The notes under the pieces were generated by a model. The model saw only the letters and a list, made by a program, of their open reading frames with translations, did not search any database and was not told the DNA's origin. A DNA stretch of 26,633 bases, taken from the NCBI GenBank assembly GCA_945870475.1, contig CAMBSR010000005.1:1-26633 (forward strand), in the 5' to 3' direction. This DNA comes from Phycisphaera mikurensis NBRC 102666 (lineage in GTDB: Bacteria; Planctomycetota; Phycisphaerae; Phycisphaerales; SM1A02). The translations under genes were made by a program, and so were the position numbers. This document shows, piece by piece, positions 1-6,665 of this stretch (the first letter of the stretch is position 1; the number at the start of each line of letters is the position of its first letter).

Positions 1-1460
1 ACCGACGCAATGTCCGCCGCCAGCGTCGCTGCCTGCACGAACGGGTCGGGCGTCTCCGGGACGAACATCCCGGGGTCCGTGGTCCACGACCGCAAGTGCG
101 CCGCAAGCGCGCGACCGGAGAGCACGCCGACTTCGTGTGCATCGTCCGACGCCGCCACGCGACTTGCCTTGGAAATGCGTTCCGCCAGCTGCGCAAGAAG
201 CGCAGGATCCGTGGCGACCGCCTGCCAGGTGCCGTTGGGGCTCGCCACCGAACTCCACGCCAGCCGTACCGAGCGCACGAACGGGTGATCCTGGAAGAGC
301 GCACGCATCGCCGGCGAGATGTCCGCCACGCGTGGAACACCGGGCTGCCTGGCCACGGCTTCCGGCGCGGGAAGCCCCGCGCGACGGGCCACGCTCTCGG
401 CGAAGCGCTGGCCCCAGCCGTCCCACTGCGCCTCGGCAAGCACCGGGTCGCGCACCTCGAATGCCACGCCGAGCGTCGGCACCCGCACTCGCGTTCCCTC
501 GAGCGCGACGTCACCCACCACCACCAGCTGCCGCGCACCCATGTTGCTGCGCATGGCGTCGTCGAAGCCGCCCTCCATGAGGAAGGCATCGACCGGTTCC
601 GATGCATCCATCTCGCCGCGCCATGGGTTCATGACGAGCGCCGCGATCCCTGCACCCTCGAGCGAGTCGAGGAGCCCCGCATCCGCAGGCGCGCCAGACG
701 ACACGTGGATCGGCGCGCGGTCGAAGCGACTGCGATGCCGCACGCGGAGCCTGCCATCCACCATCCGCGCGGAGAACGCGCTGAGTCCACCCGTGGGCGC
801 AGGGTGCTGCCAGATCACCTCCACGGGCGCTGTTTCCCACGTCAGTGCCGGCGCCAGGTCCGCCGCCGCCGCAAGCGAGCCCTCGGACTTCGCCGCATCG
901 ATGCGCGCTACCACGTCTTCCAGCAGCGCCGTGCGGTCCGACGGTCCCAGCACCAGGTACGGCGGCCGCCAGGCCGAGGCCATCTGCTGCACCGGGAACA
1001 CCGCCCGTCCGCCGGCGCCCGCCGCCGGCTTCAGCTTCGCAACCAGGAGGTCATGGAGCGGCTGCTCCACCTTGGTGACCGCGGCCCACTCCACCTTGCC
1101 ATCGCGCGTGCGCTCGGCATAGGTGATGTCCGTGCCGATCAGCCCATCCACCAGCGCCGACGGATCCATGCCCAGCTCGGCAGCCAGCGTGTCCCACGCC
1201 TGCGACAGGACGCGCGAACCGGCCAGCTGCAGGAGCGACGACTGCGCGCGCAGCATCAGCGCATCGGAGCGCATGCCCTTGGCATCGCGCATCCGCAGCA
1301 CCATCGATGCATCGGCGGGCACCACCACCGCGCTGCCGAACGGGCCATCACCGGGCGGCACGGCGCTTGCCATTGCACACGCTGCCAACGATGCAGCCGC
1401 GACCACGAGGCGGGCCGAACGGGACAAGGCATTTCGGAAGGTGCTGGTCGCCGCGCTCAT
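1..1460 (-). CDS. Large exported protein of unknown function (3' end beyond window)
   Basis: An uninterrupted frame runs from an ATG at 1460 off the left edge, giving about 486 residues with no stop. I do not recognise the family. The N-terminus has an arginine-containing start, a hydrophobic stretch at about residues 18-33, and a Leu-Ala-Ala-Cys lipobox at 25-28, so a lipoprotein is possible; cleavage after Ala-Ser-Ala at 31-33 is an alternative. The rest is a soluble alpha/beta-looking sequence without obvious motifs, probably outside the cytoplasm. It starts 24 bases after the stop of the upstream membrane protein, so it is probably the third gene of the sigma-factor operon. No Shine-Dalgarno sequence is visible. 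The unbroken frame, signal sequence and operon position support a real gene; its function is unknown. Confidence 0.75.
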   Translation of the reverse strand, partial: MSAATSTFRNALSRSARLVVAAASLAACAMASAVPPGDGPFGSAVVVPADASMVLRMRDAKGMRSDALMLRAQSSLLQLAGSRVLSQAWDTLAAELGMDPSALVDGLIGTDITYAERTRDGKVEWAAVTKVEQPLHDLLVAKLKPAAGAGGRAVFPVQQMASAWRPPYLVLGPSDRTALLEDVVARIDAAKSEGSLAAAADLAPALTWETAPVEVIWQHPAPTGGLSAFSARMVDGRLRVRHRSRFDRAPIHVSSGAPADAGLLDSLEGAGIAALVMNPWRGEMDASEPVDAFLMEGGFDDAMRSNMGARQLVVVGDVALEGTRVRVPTLGVAFEVRDPVLAEAQWDGWGQRFAESVARRAGLPAPEAVARQPGVPRVADISPAMRALFQDHPFVRSVRLAWSSVASPNGTWQAVATDPALLAQLAERISKASRVAASDDAHEVGVLSGRALAAHLRSWTTDPGMFVPETPDPFVQAATLAADIAS

Positions 1461-1484
1461 CGGAGGACGCCGGCCGCGCCGGGC

Positions 1485-1877
1485 TCAGTAGCTGCGCACG
1501 TGCGGCGCGGGCTCAGGCGACTTCGACGGAAGGTCCTGCGTGCGCGGCGCCTCGGGCGCCTGCATCACGCTGGTGTTGGGCACACGGGGCATGCCGAGCA
1601 GGATCGAGTCGAGCTTGCCGGCGCCCTGAACGATCGAGCCGCGCAGCGCATCGCCGACGGCCGGCTGGGTGCGCTCGTTGCGAGACTGGCCCATCCACCA
1701 CGCGGCGCCGAGCGCGCATGCGGCGAGGACCACGGTGCCCTGGAGCGACGCGATGGCGATGCGGCGGCGGCGCATGGAGCGCAGTTCCGCGGCATCCGCG
1801 GCGCGGTGGTAGCCGAGGCGGCGCATCACCGAATCGGTGACGTCGGGTGCGGCGGCATGGCGGTCGTTCGGAATCAT
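1485..1877 (-). CDS. Small single-pass membrane protein, putative partner of the ECF sigma factor
   Basis: A 130-residue protein whose ATG overlaps the stop of the sigma-factor gene (ATGA), a layout typical of translationally coupled sigma/anti-sigma pairs. Residues 1-45 are a charged, probably cytoplasmic segment ending in a run of arginines. A single transmembrane helix follows at about residues 46-64 and then a Pro/Ser-rich tail of about 65 residues. The cytoplasmic part has no zinc-binding HxxxCxxC motif, so it is not a canonical ZAS-type anti-sigma factor. An anti-sigma role is inferred from position and topology only. It could equally be a membrane protein that merely shares the operon. 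Confidence 0.75.
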   Translation of the reverse strand: MIPNDRHAAAPDVTDSVMRRLGYHRAADAAELRSMRRRRIAIASLQGTVVLAACALGAAWWMGQSRNERTQPAVGDALRGSIVQGAGKLDSILLGMPRVPNTSVMQAPEAPRTQDLPSKSPEPAPHVRSY

Positions 1878-2461
1878 TCCATGACCTCCTCGGCCTTCCT
1901 GGCCAGGCTTTCGTCGCTCGAGATGGCATCGTGCATGCGCTTGCGGGCGCGATGCAGGTGGCTCTTGATGGTTCCCTCGGGCATCGACAGGTGCGAGCTC
2001 ACCGCTTCGATCGACCAGCTCTGGTGGTGAAAGAGCGTGACGATCTCGCGCTGGAGCGGCGTCAGGCACGCCACGGCCACGTCGAGGATGCGGCGCAGGT
2101 GGTCGCGCTTCTCCTCGGCGGCCATCATGTCCTCCGGGCGGTCGGATGCCGATGCCCAGAACTCCATGCCCTCGCTGTCGCTCGCCGGGCGGTGCTTCTG
2201 GATGTGGTTCACGTAGAGCCGTCGGGCAATCGTGAAGAGCCACGTCGAGAATCGGAACCGCGTGTCGAAGCGATCGATGTTCTTGATGACCCGGACGAAC
2301 GCCTCCTGGACCATGTCCTCGGCGACGTCGGGGCGGCCGCAGAGGCGCATCATGAATGCGTACAGCGCGTCCTGGTGCTCGCGGATCAACTCCTCGATGG
2401 CCGCGCCATCGCCGCGCTGGGCGCGACGGATGAGGCGGTTCTCGTGGGCCTTGCTGAGCAT
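1874..2461 (-). CDS. ECF-family RNA polymerase sigma factor
   Basis: A 195-residue sigma-70-family protein. Region 2 spans about residues 25-92: a DMVQEAF segment near 49-55 is the core-binding part, and the FSTWLFTIARR segment near 71-81 is the -10-recognition helix. Region 4 spans about 122-176 and ends in a helix-turn-helix with PEGTIKSHLHRAR at 161-173. Regions 1 and 3 are absent, as expected for extracytoplasmic-function sigma factors. A longer reading could begin at 2530, but the start at 2461 leaves the domain complete and sits 7 bases after a TAGGCT element, so I prefer it. The stop overlaps the next gene. It probably directs transcription in response to an envelope signal, but the target genes cannot be told from the window. 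Confidence 0.92.
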   Translation of the reverse strand: MLSKAHENRLIRRAQRGDGAAIEELIREHQDALYAFMMRLCGRPDVAEDMVQEAFVRVIKNIDRFDTRFRFSTWLFTIARRLYVNHIQKHRPASDSEGMEFWASASDRPEDMMAAEEKRDHLRRILDVAVACLTPLQREIVTLFHHQSWSIEAVSSHLSMPEGTIKSHLHRARKRMHDAISSDESLARKAEEVME

Positions 2462-2474
2462 GCGGGAAAGCCTA
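2462..2474 (-). promoter_or_regulatory. Putative -10 element (TAGGCT) for the sigma-factor gene
   Basis: On the minus strand TAGGCT (2474 to 2469) lies 7 bases before the ATG at 2461, placing the expected transcript start at or next to the start codon. No convincing -35 box or Shine-Dalgarno is seen. The same spacing recurs before several other genes here. Confidence 0.45.
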
Positions 2475-2507
2475 CCGCCCCCTGCCGCCTGGGTTGCCGG
2501 GAAAGCC
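2463..2507. repeat. Direct repeat of a 10-mer upstream of the sigma gene
   Basis: CGGGAAAGCC occurs at 2463-2472 and again at 2498-2507, 35 bases apart. The first copy covers the start-proximal half of the -10 element and the spacer before the start codon. It may be a regulator site or chance in GC-rich DNA. Confidence 0.3.
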
Positions 2508-2520
2508 GGGTGCCCTGCCC

Positions 2521-2562
2521 CCAAAAACAACCGCCCGCCGGTCCGTCGTGGCCGGCGGGCGG
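2521..2562 (-). terminator. Rho-independent terminator of the cobalamin-domain gene
   Basis: A perfect 11-bp GC-rich stem (2531-2541 with 2552-2562, 10-base loop) is followed on the minus strand by TTGTTTTTGG (2530 to 2521). It lies 54 bases past the stop of the gene at 2616-3323 and separates it from the sigma operon on the same strand. Confidence 0.85.
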
Positions 2563-2615
2563 GTGCAAAGTCCTGCAGGGAGCCCTCCGGGCCCGTCCGC
2601 AGGAGGTGTTCAGGG

Positions 2616-3323
2616 TCAGGCGGCCTTGCTCACGCGGCGGCGAGCCGGTACGGCGGTCTCGGCGGTGGCTGCCACCGCGGCCGTGGCCTTGGAGTTCATG
2701 GCCGCCACCAGCGCTGCCGGGGTGGTCGCCGAGACGTCGGCACCGATCTCCTCGGCCAGGCCCAGGGCGCGGTTGAAGACGCCGCCGCCGCAGACGATGC
2801 GCAGGTTCGGGTGGCCGCCGATCTCGCGGATCTGGTCGATGAGGGCGCGGATCGCCGGGGCGTCCTGCGCAGCCGAGGCCCACAGGAGGAGCGTGCCGGC
2901 CTTGGTCTGGCGGAGTTCCTCGAGCACCTCGTCGTTGGCGACGCCGGCGCCGGCGAAGAAGACCTCGTAACCGGAGGCTTCCAGCAGGTCCACGGCGATC
3001 TGGGCGCCCAGTTCCTCGCCCTCGGTCGGGCCGCAGAGCATCAGGACGCGGCCGCAGGTGCGCTCGACGCGGGTGTACGAGGCGGCGCCCTGGTGGGCCA
3101 CCTGGCGGAGCGCGCGGGTGGCGTAGTTGTAGCTGACCTTCGAGAGCTGGCCGTGCTTGAAGAGCTTCACGAGCATCTCGTGGATCGGCCAGTAGATGTC
3201 GTTGGCCAGGCGCTCGGCGGGGATGTTCTGCTCGGTGAGCGCCGTGACAAAGGTCTGGGTGCGGCGGCGGTCGCCGGAGATCAGGTGCTGGAAGAGCTGT
3301 TCGATGATGGCTTCGGTCTTCAT
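2616..3323 (-). CDS. Cobalamin-binding-domain-like protein with degenerate cofactor motif
   Basis: A 235-residue protein. Residues 1-85 look like the helical B12-binding-2 (methionine synthase cap-like) domain. Residues 90-210 look like the Rossmann-type B12-binding domain, including the glycine-rich VCGGGVF at 177-183. This is the layout of the sensor half of CarH/LitR-type regulators and of corrinoid proteins, without a MerR DNA-binding domain. The DxHxxG motif that supplies the lower cobalt ligand reads EGEELG at 101-106, so the histidine is Glu103. In the helical domain the usual Trp and Glu-His read Phe55 and Tyr65-Asn66. The last 25 residues are Ala/Arg/Lys-rich. An AAGGA sequence 9 bases before the ATG supports the start. 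The gene is divergent from ubiE. The fold is fairly sure; cobalamin binding is doubtful, and another ligand or a structural role is possible. Confidence 0.85.
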   Translation of the reverse strand: MKTEAIIEQLFQHLISGDRRRTQTFVTALTEQNIPAERLANDIYWPIHEMLVKLFKHGQLSKVSYNYATRALRQVAHQGAASYTRVERTCGRVLMLCGPTEGEELGAQIAVDLLEASGYEVFFAGAGVANDEVLEELRQTKAGTLLLWASAAQDAPAIRALIDQIREIGGHPNLRIVCGGGVFNRALGLAEEIGADVSATTPAALVAAMNSKATAAVAATAETAVPARRRVSKAA

Positions 3324-3329
3324 GGTTCG

Positions 3330-3370
3330 GGTTCCTTGCGTGGGTGGTTCGTGCGGTCGTTGGTTCGTGC
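3330..3370. repeat. Three GGTTC repeats at 16-base spacing upstream of the cobalamin-domain gene
   Basis: GGTTC begins at 3330, 3346 and 3362, exactly 16 bases apart. The last two copies extend to TGGTTCGTGC (3345-3354 and 3361-3370). They lie in the 5' region of the minus-strand gene starting at 3323 and could be an operator. Confidence 0.4.
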
Positions 3371-3506
3371 CGTTCGGTGCCGGCGCATGACTGGCATCGG
3401 GCTCCCGCCGCGGTCACCGCCACGGTCAGGGAAAAACTCCCGTTATGGAACACCTCCCGGACGTTATCGAGCAATTCAGGGAGCCTTCCGCGTCCCAAGA
3501 ACCGCC

Positions 3507-3519
3507 TACGATCGTCCAA
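3507..3519 (+). promoter_or_regulatory. Putative -10 element (TACGAT) for ubiE
   Basis: TACGAT at 3507-3512 is followed 7 bases later by the ATG at 3520, giving a probable leaderless transcript. No clear -35 box is visible. The element also argues for the start at 3520 rather than an in-frame ATG at 3445. Confidence 0.45.
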
Positions 3520-4290
3520 ATGGCCGAGACCGGACCCGTCTGGACACAGGATGCGCTGCAACGGAACCCGCACGCGGACGCCGAGAAGGCCCGCAAGGTG
3601 CAGGCGATGTTCGCGGCCATCGCGCGCAGCTACGACCTGAACAACCGTCTGCACTCGTTCTTCCAGGATCAGCGTTGGCGCCGGGCGGCCGTGCGCGCCG
3701 CGGGCATTGACCGCGACAGCCGGGTGCTGGACGTGGCGTGCGGCACCGGCGACCTGGCCGAGGCCTTTGCCGACGCCGGCGCTGCCGAGGTGACCGGCGT
3801 CGATTTCACGCCGGAGATGCTCGACGTGGCCAAGTTCAAGGGCCAGCGCGCCACGGGTGGCGCCGCCGCGCGAACCGCCGTGCGATACCTCCATGGCGAC
3901 GCCATGCAGCTGGAGTTCCCGGATGCGTCCTTTGACGTGGTCTCCATCGCCTTCGGCATCCGCAACGTGGCGGTGCCCGCGCGCGCCATCGCGGAATTCC
4001 ACCGCGTGCTGCGCCCGGGCGGACGCCTGGTGGTGCTCGAATTCGCGGATCCCGCGAATCCCGTCATCCGCTGGGGAAGCAACCTCTACACCAAGCGGAT
4101 CATGCCCTGGACGGCATCGCTCGTGGCGCGCGATGGTTCCGGCGCCTACCACTACCTGCCACGTTCCATCAGCACGTTTCTGCAGCCCACCGAATTCGCC
4201 CGCACGCTTGAATCGGCCGGGTTCCGCCAGTGCTCGGCCACGCCGCTCACCATGGGAATCTGCATTCTCCACCGGGCCCTTCGACCGTAA
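3520..4290 (+). CDS. ubiE: Demethylmenaquinone/ubiquinone methyltransferase UbiE/MenG
   Basis: A 256-residue class I SAM-dependent methyltransferase that C-methylates the demethylated quinone ring late in menaquinone or ubiquinone synthesis. The SAM-binding motif VLDVACGTGD lies at 69-78 and is followed by the acidic ribose-binding region near 92-96. UbiE-family signatures FGIRNV (145-150) and RVLRPGG (162-168) are intact, as is the YxYLPRSI-like segment about 50 residues from the C-terminus. An in-frame ATG at 3445 would add 25 residues that look unlike the family; I chose 3520 because of the family length and the -10 element just before it. In a planctomycete-like organism the substrate is probably demethylmenaquinone, which would supply the quinone used by the Nuo complex encoded downstream; that link is inference. 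Confidence 0.93.
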   Translation: MAETGPVWTQDALQRNPHADAEKARKVQAMFAAIARSYDLNNRLHSFFQDQRWRRAAVRAAGIDRDSRVLDVACGTGDLAEAFADAGAAEVTGVDFTPEMLDVAKFKGQRATGGAAARTAVRYLHGDAMQLEFPDASFDVVSIAFGIRNVAVPARAIAEFHRVLRPGGRLVVLEFADPANPVIRWGSNLYTKRIMPWTASLVARDGSGAYHYLPRSISTFLQPTEFARTLESAGFRQCSATPLTMGICILHRALRP

Positions 4291-4294
4291 CCCC

Positions 4295-4300
4295 TATACT
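4295..4300 (+). promoter_or_regulatory. Putative -10 element (TATACT) for the amidohydrolase-like gene
   Basis: TATACT lies 4 bases after the ubiE stop. A start near 4307 would leave a leader of about 68 bases before the ATG at 4375. The -35 region is not convincing. Confidence 0.45.
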
Positions 4301-4374
4301 GCCCACAGCAGGCAGAGACGCGCGCCCACGGACGGGCAGCATCAGGCAGGACGCCAGAAAGAGAGAAGTTCCAC

Positions 4375-5286
4375 ATGATCGTCGACTGCTCAACCCGAGT
4401 CTTCAACGCACCCGAGCAGCTTGGCCGCGAGATGGCCGAGTCGCTGCGCCGCATGACGGCCCTCCGCGGGACGCGCCTCGAATCCACCGCCGCCGCGCAC
4501 GAGCGCGCCACCGAGCCGGTGGCCGCCGCGCTGGTGCACGGTTTCCGATCCAAGCTCCTGGATGCCGCCATCCCCAACGAGTTCGTGGCGGAAGTGGTCC
4601 GCTCGAACCCCGGTCGCCTGGCGGGCATCGCCGGCATCGACCCGATGGCCCCGGACGCCGCCACCCAGCTCGACCGTGCCGTGGAACTCGGCCTCGTGGG
4701 CGTCAGCGTCTCGCCGAGCGCCCAGGGCTTCCACCCGACCCACTCCGATGCCATGCGGCTCTACGCCCGCGTCGACCAACTGGGCCTGCCGATCTTCTTC
4801 GGCCGTCCCGGACCGCTCGTTGCGAGCGGCACGCTCGAGTTCGACCGTCCGGCGGGCCTCGACGAGGTGGCGCGCGCCAATCCCGGCATGCGCATCGTGA
4901 TCGGCGAGCTCGGCTGGCCGTGGATCGACGAGTGCCTGGCCATGCTCCTCAAGCACCCGAACGTCTTCGCCGAGATCAGCGGCGTGGCCGGCCGTCCGTG
5001 GCAGCTCTACAACACGCTCCTCAGCGCGCAGAGCATGGGCGTGATGGAGAAGCTCTTCTTCGGAAGCGGCTTCCCGTACGAACTCCCCGCCAAGGCCATC
5101 GAGAACCTGTACTCGGTGAATGCGTTCGCGCACGGCACGCAGCTTCCGTCGATCCCGCGCACCGCGCTGCGCGCCATCGCCGAGCGCGATCCGTTCGCGG
5201 TGCTCGGCATCGATTCCCCCGCGGCGCGCGCCGTCCGGCAGCGCCCGGCATCGGCCGAAGGCGATCTCTCCCGGGACCTGCGGTGA
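4375..5286 (+). CDS. Amidohydrolase-fold protein lacking metal ligands (putative pseudoenzyme)
   Basis: A 303-residue protein resembling the Amidohydro_2 branch of the amidohydrolase superfamily, a TIM barrel that normally binds one or two metals. Recognisable landmarks are the N-terminal strand (IVDCSTRVF, 2-10), a GIAGIDP strand near 84-90, LGLPIFFGRPG near 136-146, the IGELGWPW turn at 176-183, HPNVFAEIS at 194-202 and FFGSGFP at 228-234. The usual metal ligands are missing at each: the HxH pair after strand 1 is Ser6/Arg8, the strand-5 His is absent, the His of the HLG motif is Glu178, and the Asp of GSDxP is Gly232. Purine-rich GAGAGAAG precedes the ATG by 7 bases. A lipoprotein gene follows at 5322. 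Fold assignment is moderately sure; classic metal-dependent hydrolysis looks unlikely. Confidence 0.8.
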   Translation: MIVDCSTRVFNAPEQLGREMAESLRRMTALRGTRLESTAAAHERATEPVAAALVHGFRSKLLDAAIPNEFVAEVVRSNPGRLAGIAGIDPMAPDAATQLDRAVELGLVGVSVSPSAQGFHPTHSDAMRLYARVDQLGLPIFFGRPGPLVASGTLEFDRPAGLDEVARANPGMRIVIGELGWPWIDECLAMLLKHPNVFAEISGVAGRPWQLYNTLLSAQSMGVMEKLFFGSGFPYELPAKAIENLYSVNAFAHGTQLPSIPRTALRAIAERDPFAVLGIDSPAARAVRQRPASAEGDLSRDLR

Positions 5287-5321
5287 TCCACCGCGGGGCC
5301 GGATGTTCCAGCCTGCAGCGC

Positions 5322-5915
5322 ATGTTCCGCTCGGCGTCCACCGCCGTGGCGGCAGCGTTGCTCCTGGCGTCGGCCGGCTGCTCGTTCACGCCCGGCGGGT
5401 CCGTCGAGACCGTGGGCTCCGGTGACACGGCCGTCCGCCTGGTCTCCGAGTTCGCCAACGGCACCTACTCCATCGAGTCTGCCCAGACCACGGTGGTCTT
5501 CAGCGACATCCCGTACGAGGAACTGGCCAAGGGCACTGCCACCGACGGCCGCTTCCTCCACATCGAGATCCTGTGGCGCCCGCGCCCGGGCCGCACGCCC
5601 ATCGAGGCAAGCTCGACAAACCTCTCCATCCGCTTCGTGGTGGTCTCCCACGGCGAGGTGGGCGTGTATGTCGGCGGCGGCTTCGCGTGGATCACGGGCG
5701 GCAAGCCTGCGGACACGGAGCTCGAGCTCGAGATCACCGGTGCAAGCGTCTCGCTCGTCGACAAGACGCCGGGCTTCGTCGATCTCCTGAGCCCGGCGAC
5801 GCTCGTCGGCGAGCTCGGTGCGCAGAAGAACGCGGAGAACGCCCGCGCCACGCGGCGCGCGGCGAGCCAGTTCGTCACCAACAAGCTCGGGCACGTGCGC
5901 TGGGTCGGCCGCTGA
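5322..5915 (+). CDS. Putative lipoprotein of unknown function
   Basis: A 197-residue protein with a short N-terminus, a hydrophobic helix of Ala/Leu, and a cysteine at residue 20 in SAGC, which fits a lipoprotein signal. The mature part is rich in beta-strand-like segments (VRLVSEF, TTVVFSDI, IRFVVVSHGEVGVYVGGGF) and ends in an Arg/Asn-rich stretch. I do not recognise the family. A GTG at 5283 overlaps the stop of the upstream gene and would add 13 residues before the signal sequence; the ATG at 5322 gives a normal signal peptide and is preferred, although neither has a visible Shine-Dalgarno. The 35-base gap suggests cotranscription with the amidohydrolase-like gene. It is probably anchored in a membrane facing the periplasm. 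Confidence 0.75.
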   Translation: MFRSASTAVAAALLLASAGCSFTPGGSVETVGSGDTAVRLVSEFANGTYSIESAQTTVVFSDIPYEELAKGTATDGRFLHIEILWRPRPGRTPIEASSTNLSIRFVVVSHGEVGVYVGGGFAWITGGKPADTELELEITGASVSLVDKTPGFVDLLSPATLVGELGAQKNAENARATRRAASQFVTNKLGHVRWVGR

Positions 5916-5927
5916 CGGATTCCGTCA
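5913..5927. terminator. Palindrome joining the stop codons of two convergent genes
   Basis: TGACGGATTCCGTCA is a near-perfect palindrome. Its first three bases are the stop of the plus-strand lipoprotein gene and its last three are the reversed stop of the minus-strand pseudouridine synthase gene. It lacks a T-run, so a terminator role on either strand is only possible. Confidence 0.35.
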
Positions 5928-6665
5928 CGCCACGCAGTCACGCAACGCAACGCTGATCGCCGGGTCGAGCGCCTCGCGGCCGCGGTCCTCAGCGAGCCAC
6001 GCGCGCTGCATGCGCCCATCATCGATCGACGGGAACCAGAGCGAGGCGTGATCGAGGTACATGGCACCGGGCGCACCGCCGTAATCCCGGTCACCGACGA
6101 GCGGGAAGCCCAGGTTCGAGAGCATCGCCCGGATCTGGTGGAAGCGCCCGGTTTCGAGCTTGATCAACGCGTGCCATTCGCCGGGCCGTCCGGGGGCCGG
6201 CGCCGCCGCCACCACCGTGAGCGAGGATGGATCGCCACCCGACCGCACCACGCTCGACACCTGCCCATCGCGGCGCAGGTACGCGCGGTGCTGTCCCACC
6301 AGCGCGCCGGCGTCGGCGCCCCGCTCCGTGGGCGCGATCCGCGCCAGGTAGTGCTTTGTCCACGCGCCCGCGCGGATCGACTCGTTGTGCGCGGCCACCG
6401 CATCGCGGTCGCGCGCCACCACCACGAAGCCGCGCGTCGGGCGGTCGATCCGGTGCGGCAGCTGCGCGTCGGGCCAGCCGAGGAGCACGCGCGCCTGCGT
6501 GAGGAGCGTCTCGGGCGCATTCGCGCCGGTGCCGGGGGCCTCGCTCGAGAGCCCGGCCGGCTTCAGGATCACGGCATCGCGCTCGCCGCGCAGCACCACG
6601 TCCGCCGCACCGATGCGCGGCGAGCGCGGGGACGGGCCTCGTCCGGCATCACTTCGATCGCGCAC
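5925..6665 (-). CDS. RluA-family pseudouridine synthase
   Basis: A 246-residue cytoplasmic RNA-modifying enzyme that would isomerise uridine to pseudouridine in rRNA or tRNA. The catalytic motif reads HRIDRPTRG at 71-79 with the nucleophilic Asp74, matching the family HRLDxxTSG. The second conserved block, ETGRFHQIR at 171-179, is followed by a GDRDYGG segment at 191-197. No S4 RNA-binding domain is present at the N-terminus, so it is closer to the short RluA/RluC-like forms without S4. The start is a GTG, supported by GGAGGG 8 bases upstream, and overlaps the end of the NUDIX gene by 17 bases, indicating translational coupling. The exact uridine modified cannot be told. Confidence 0.9.
   Translation of the reverse strand: MRDRSDAGRGPSPRSPRIGAADVVLRGERDAVILKPAGLSSEAPGTGANAPETLLTQARVLLGWPDAQLPHRIDRPTRGFVVVARDRDAVAAHNESIRAGAWTKHYLARIAPTERGADAGALVGQHRAYLRRDGQVSSVVRSGGDPSSLTVVAAAPAPGRPGEWHALIKLETGRFHQIRAMLSNLGFPLVGDRDYGGAPGAMYLDHASLWFPSIDDGRMQRAWLAEDRGREALDPAISVALRDCVA

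Noticed and set aside
96..2030. A 644-codon plus-strand open frame opposite the exported protein and sigma operon
   Set aside because: Its translation is Arg/His/Pro-rich with no domains. It is the antisense shadow of GC-rich genes, and the minus-strand frames carry a clear signal peptide and sigma-factor domains.
2462..2530. Longer sigma-factor start at 2530
   Set aside because: The added 23 residues are Gly/Pro/Ala-rich and lie over the putative promoter and direct repeat.
3445..3519. Longer ubiE start at 3445
   Set aside because: The extra 25 residues are unlike the family, and the -10 element and normal length favour 3520.
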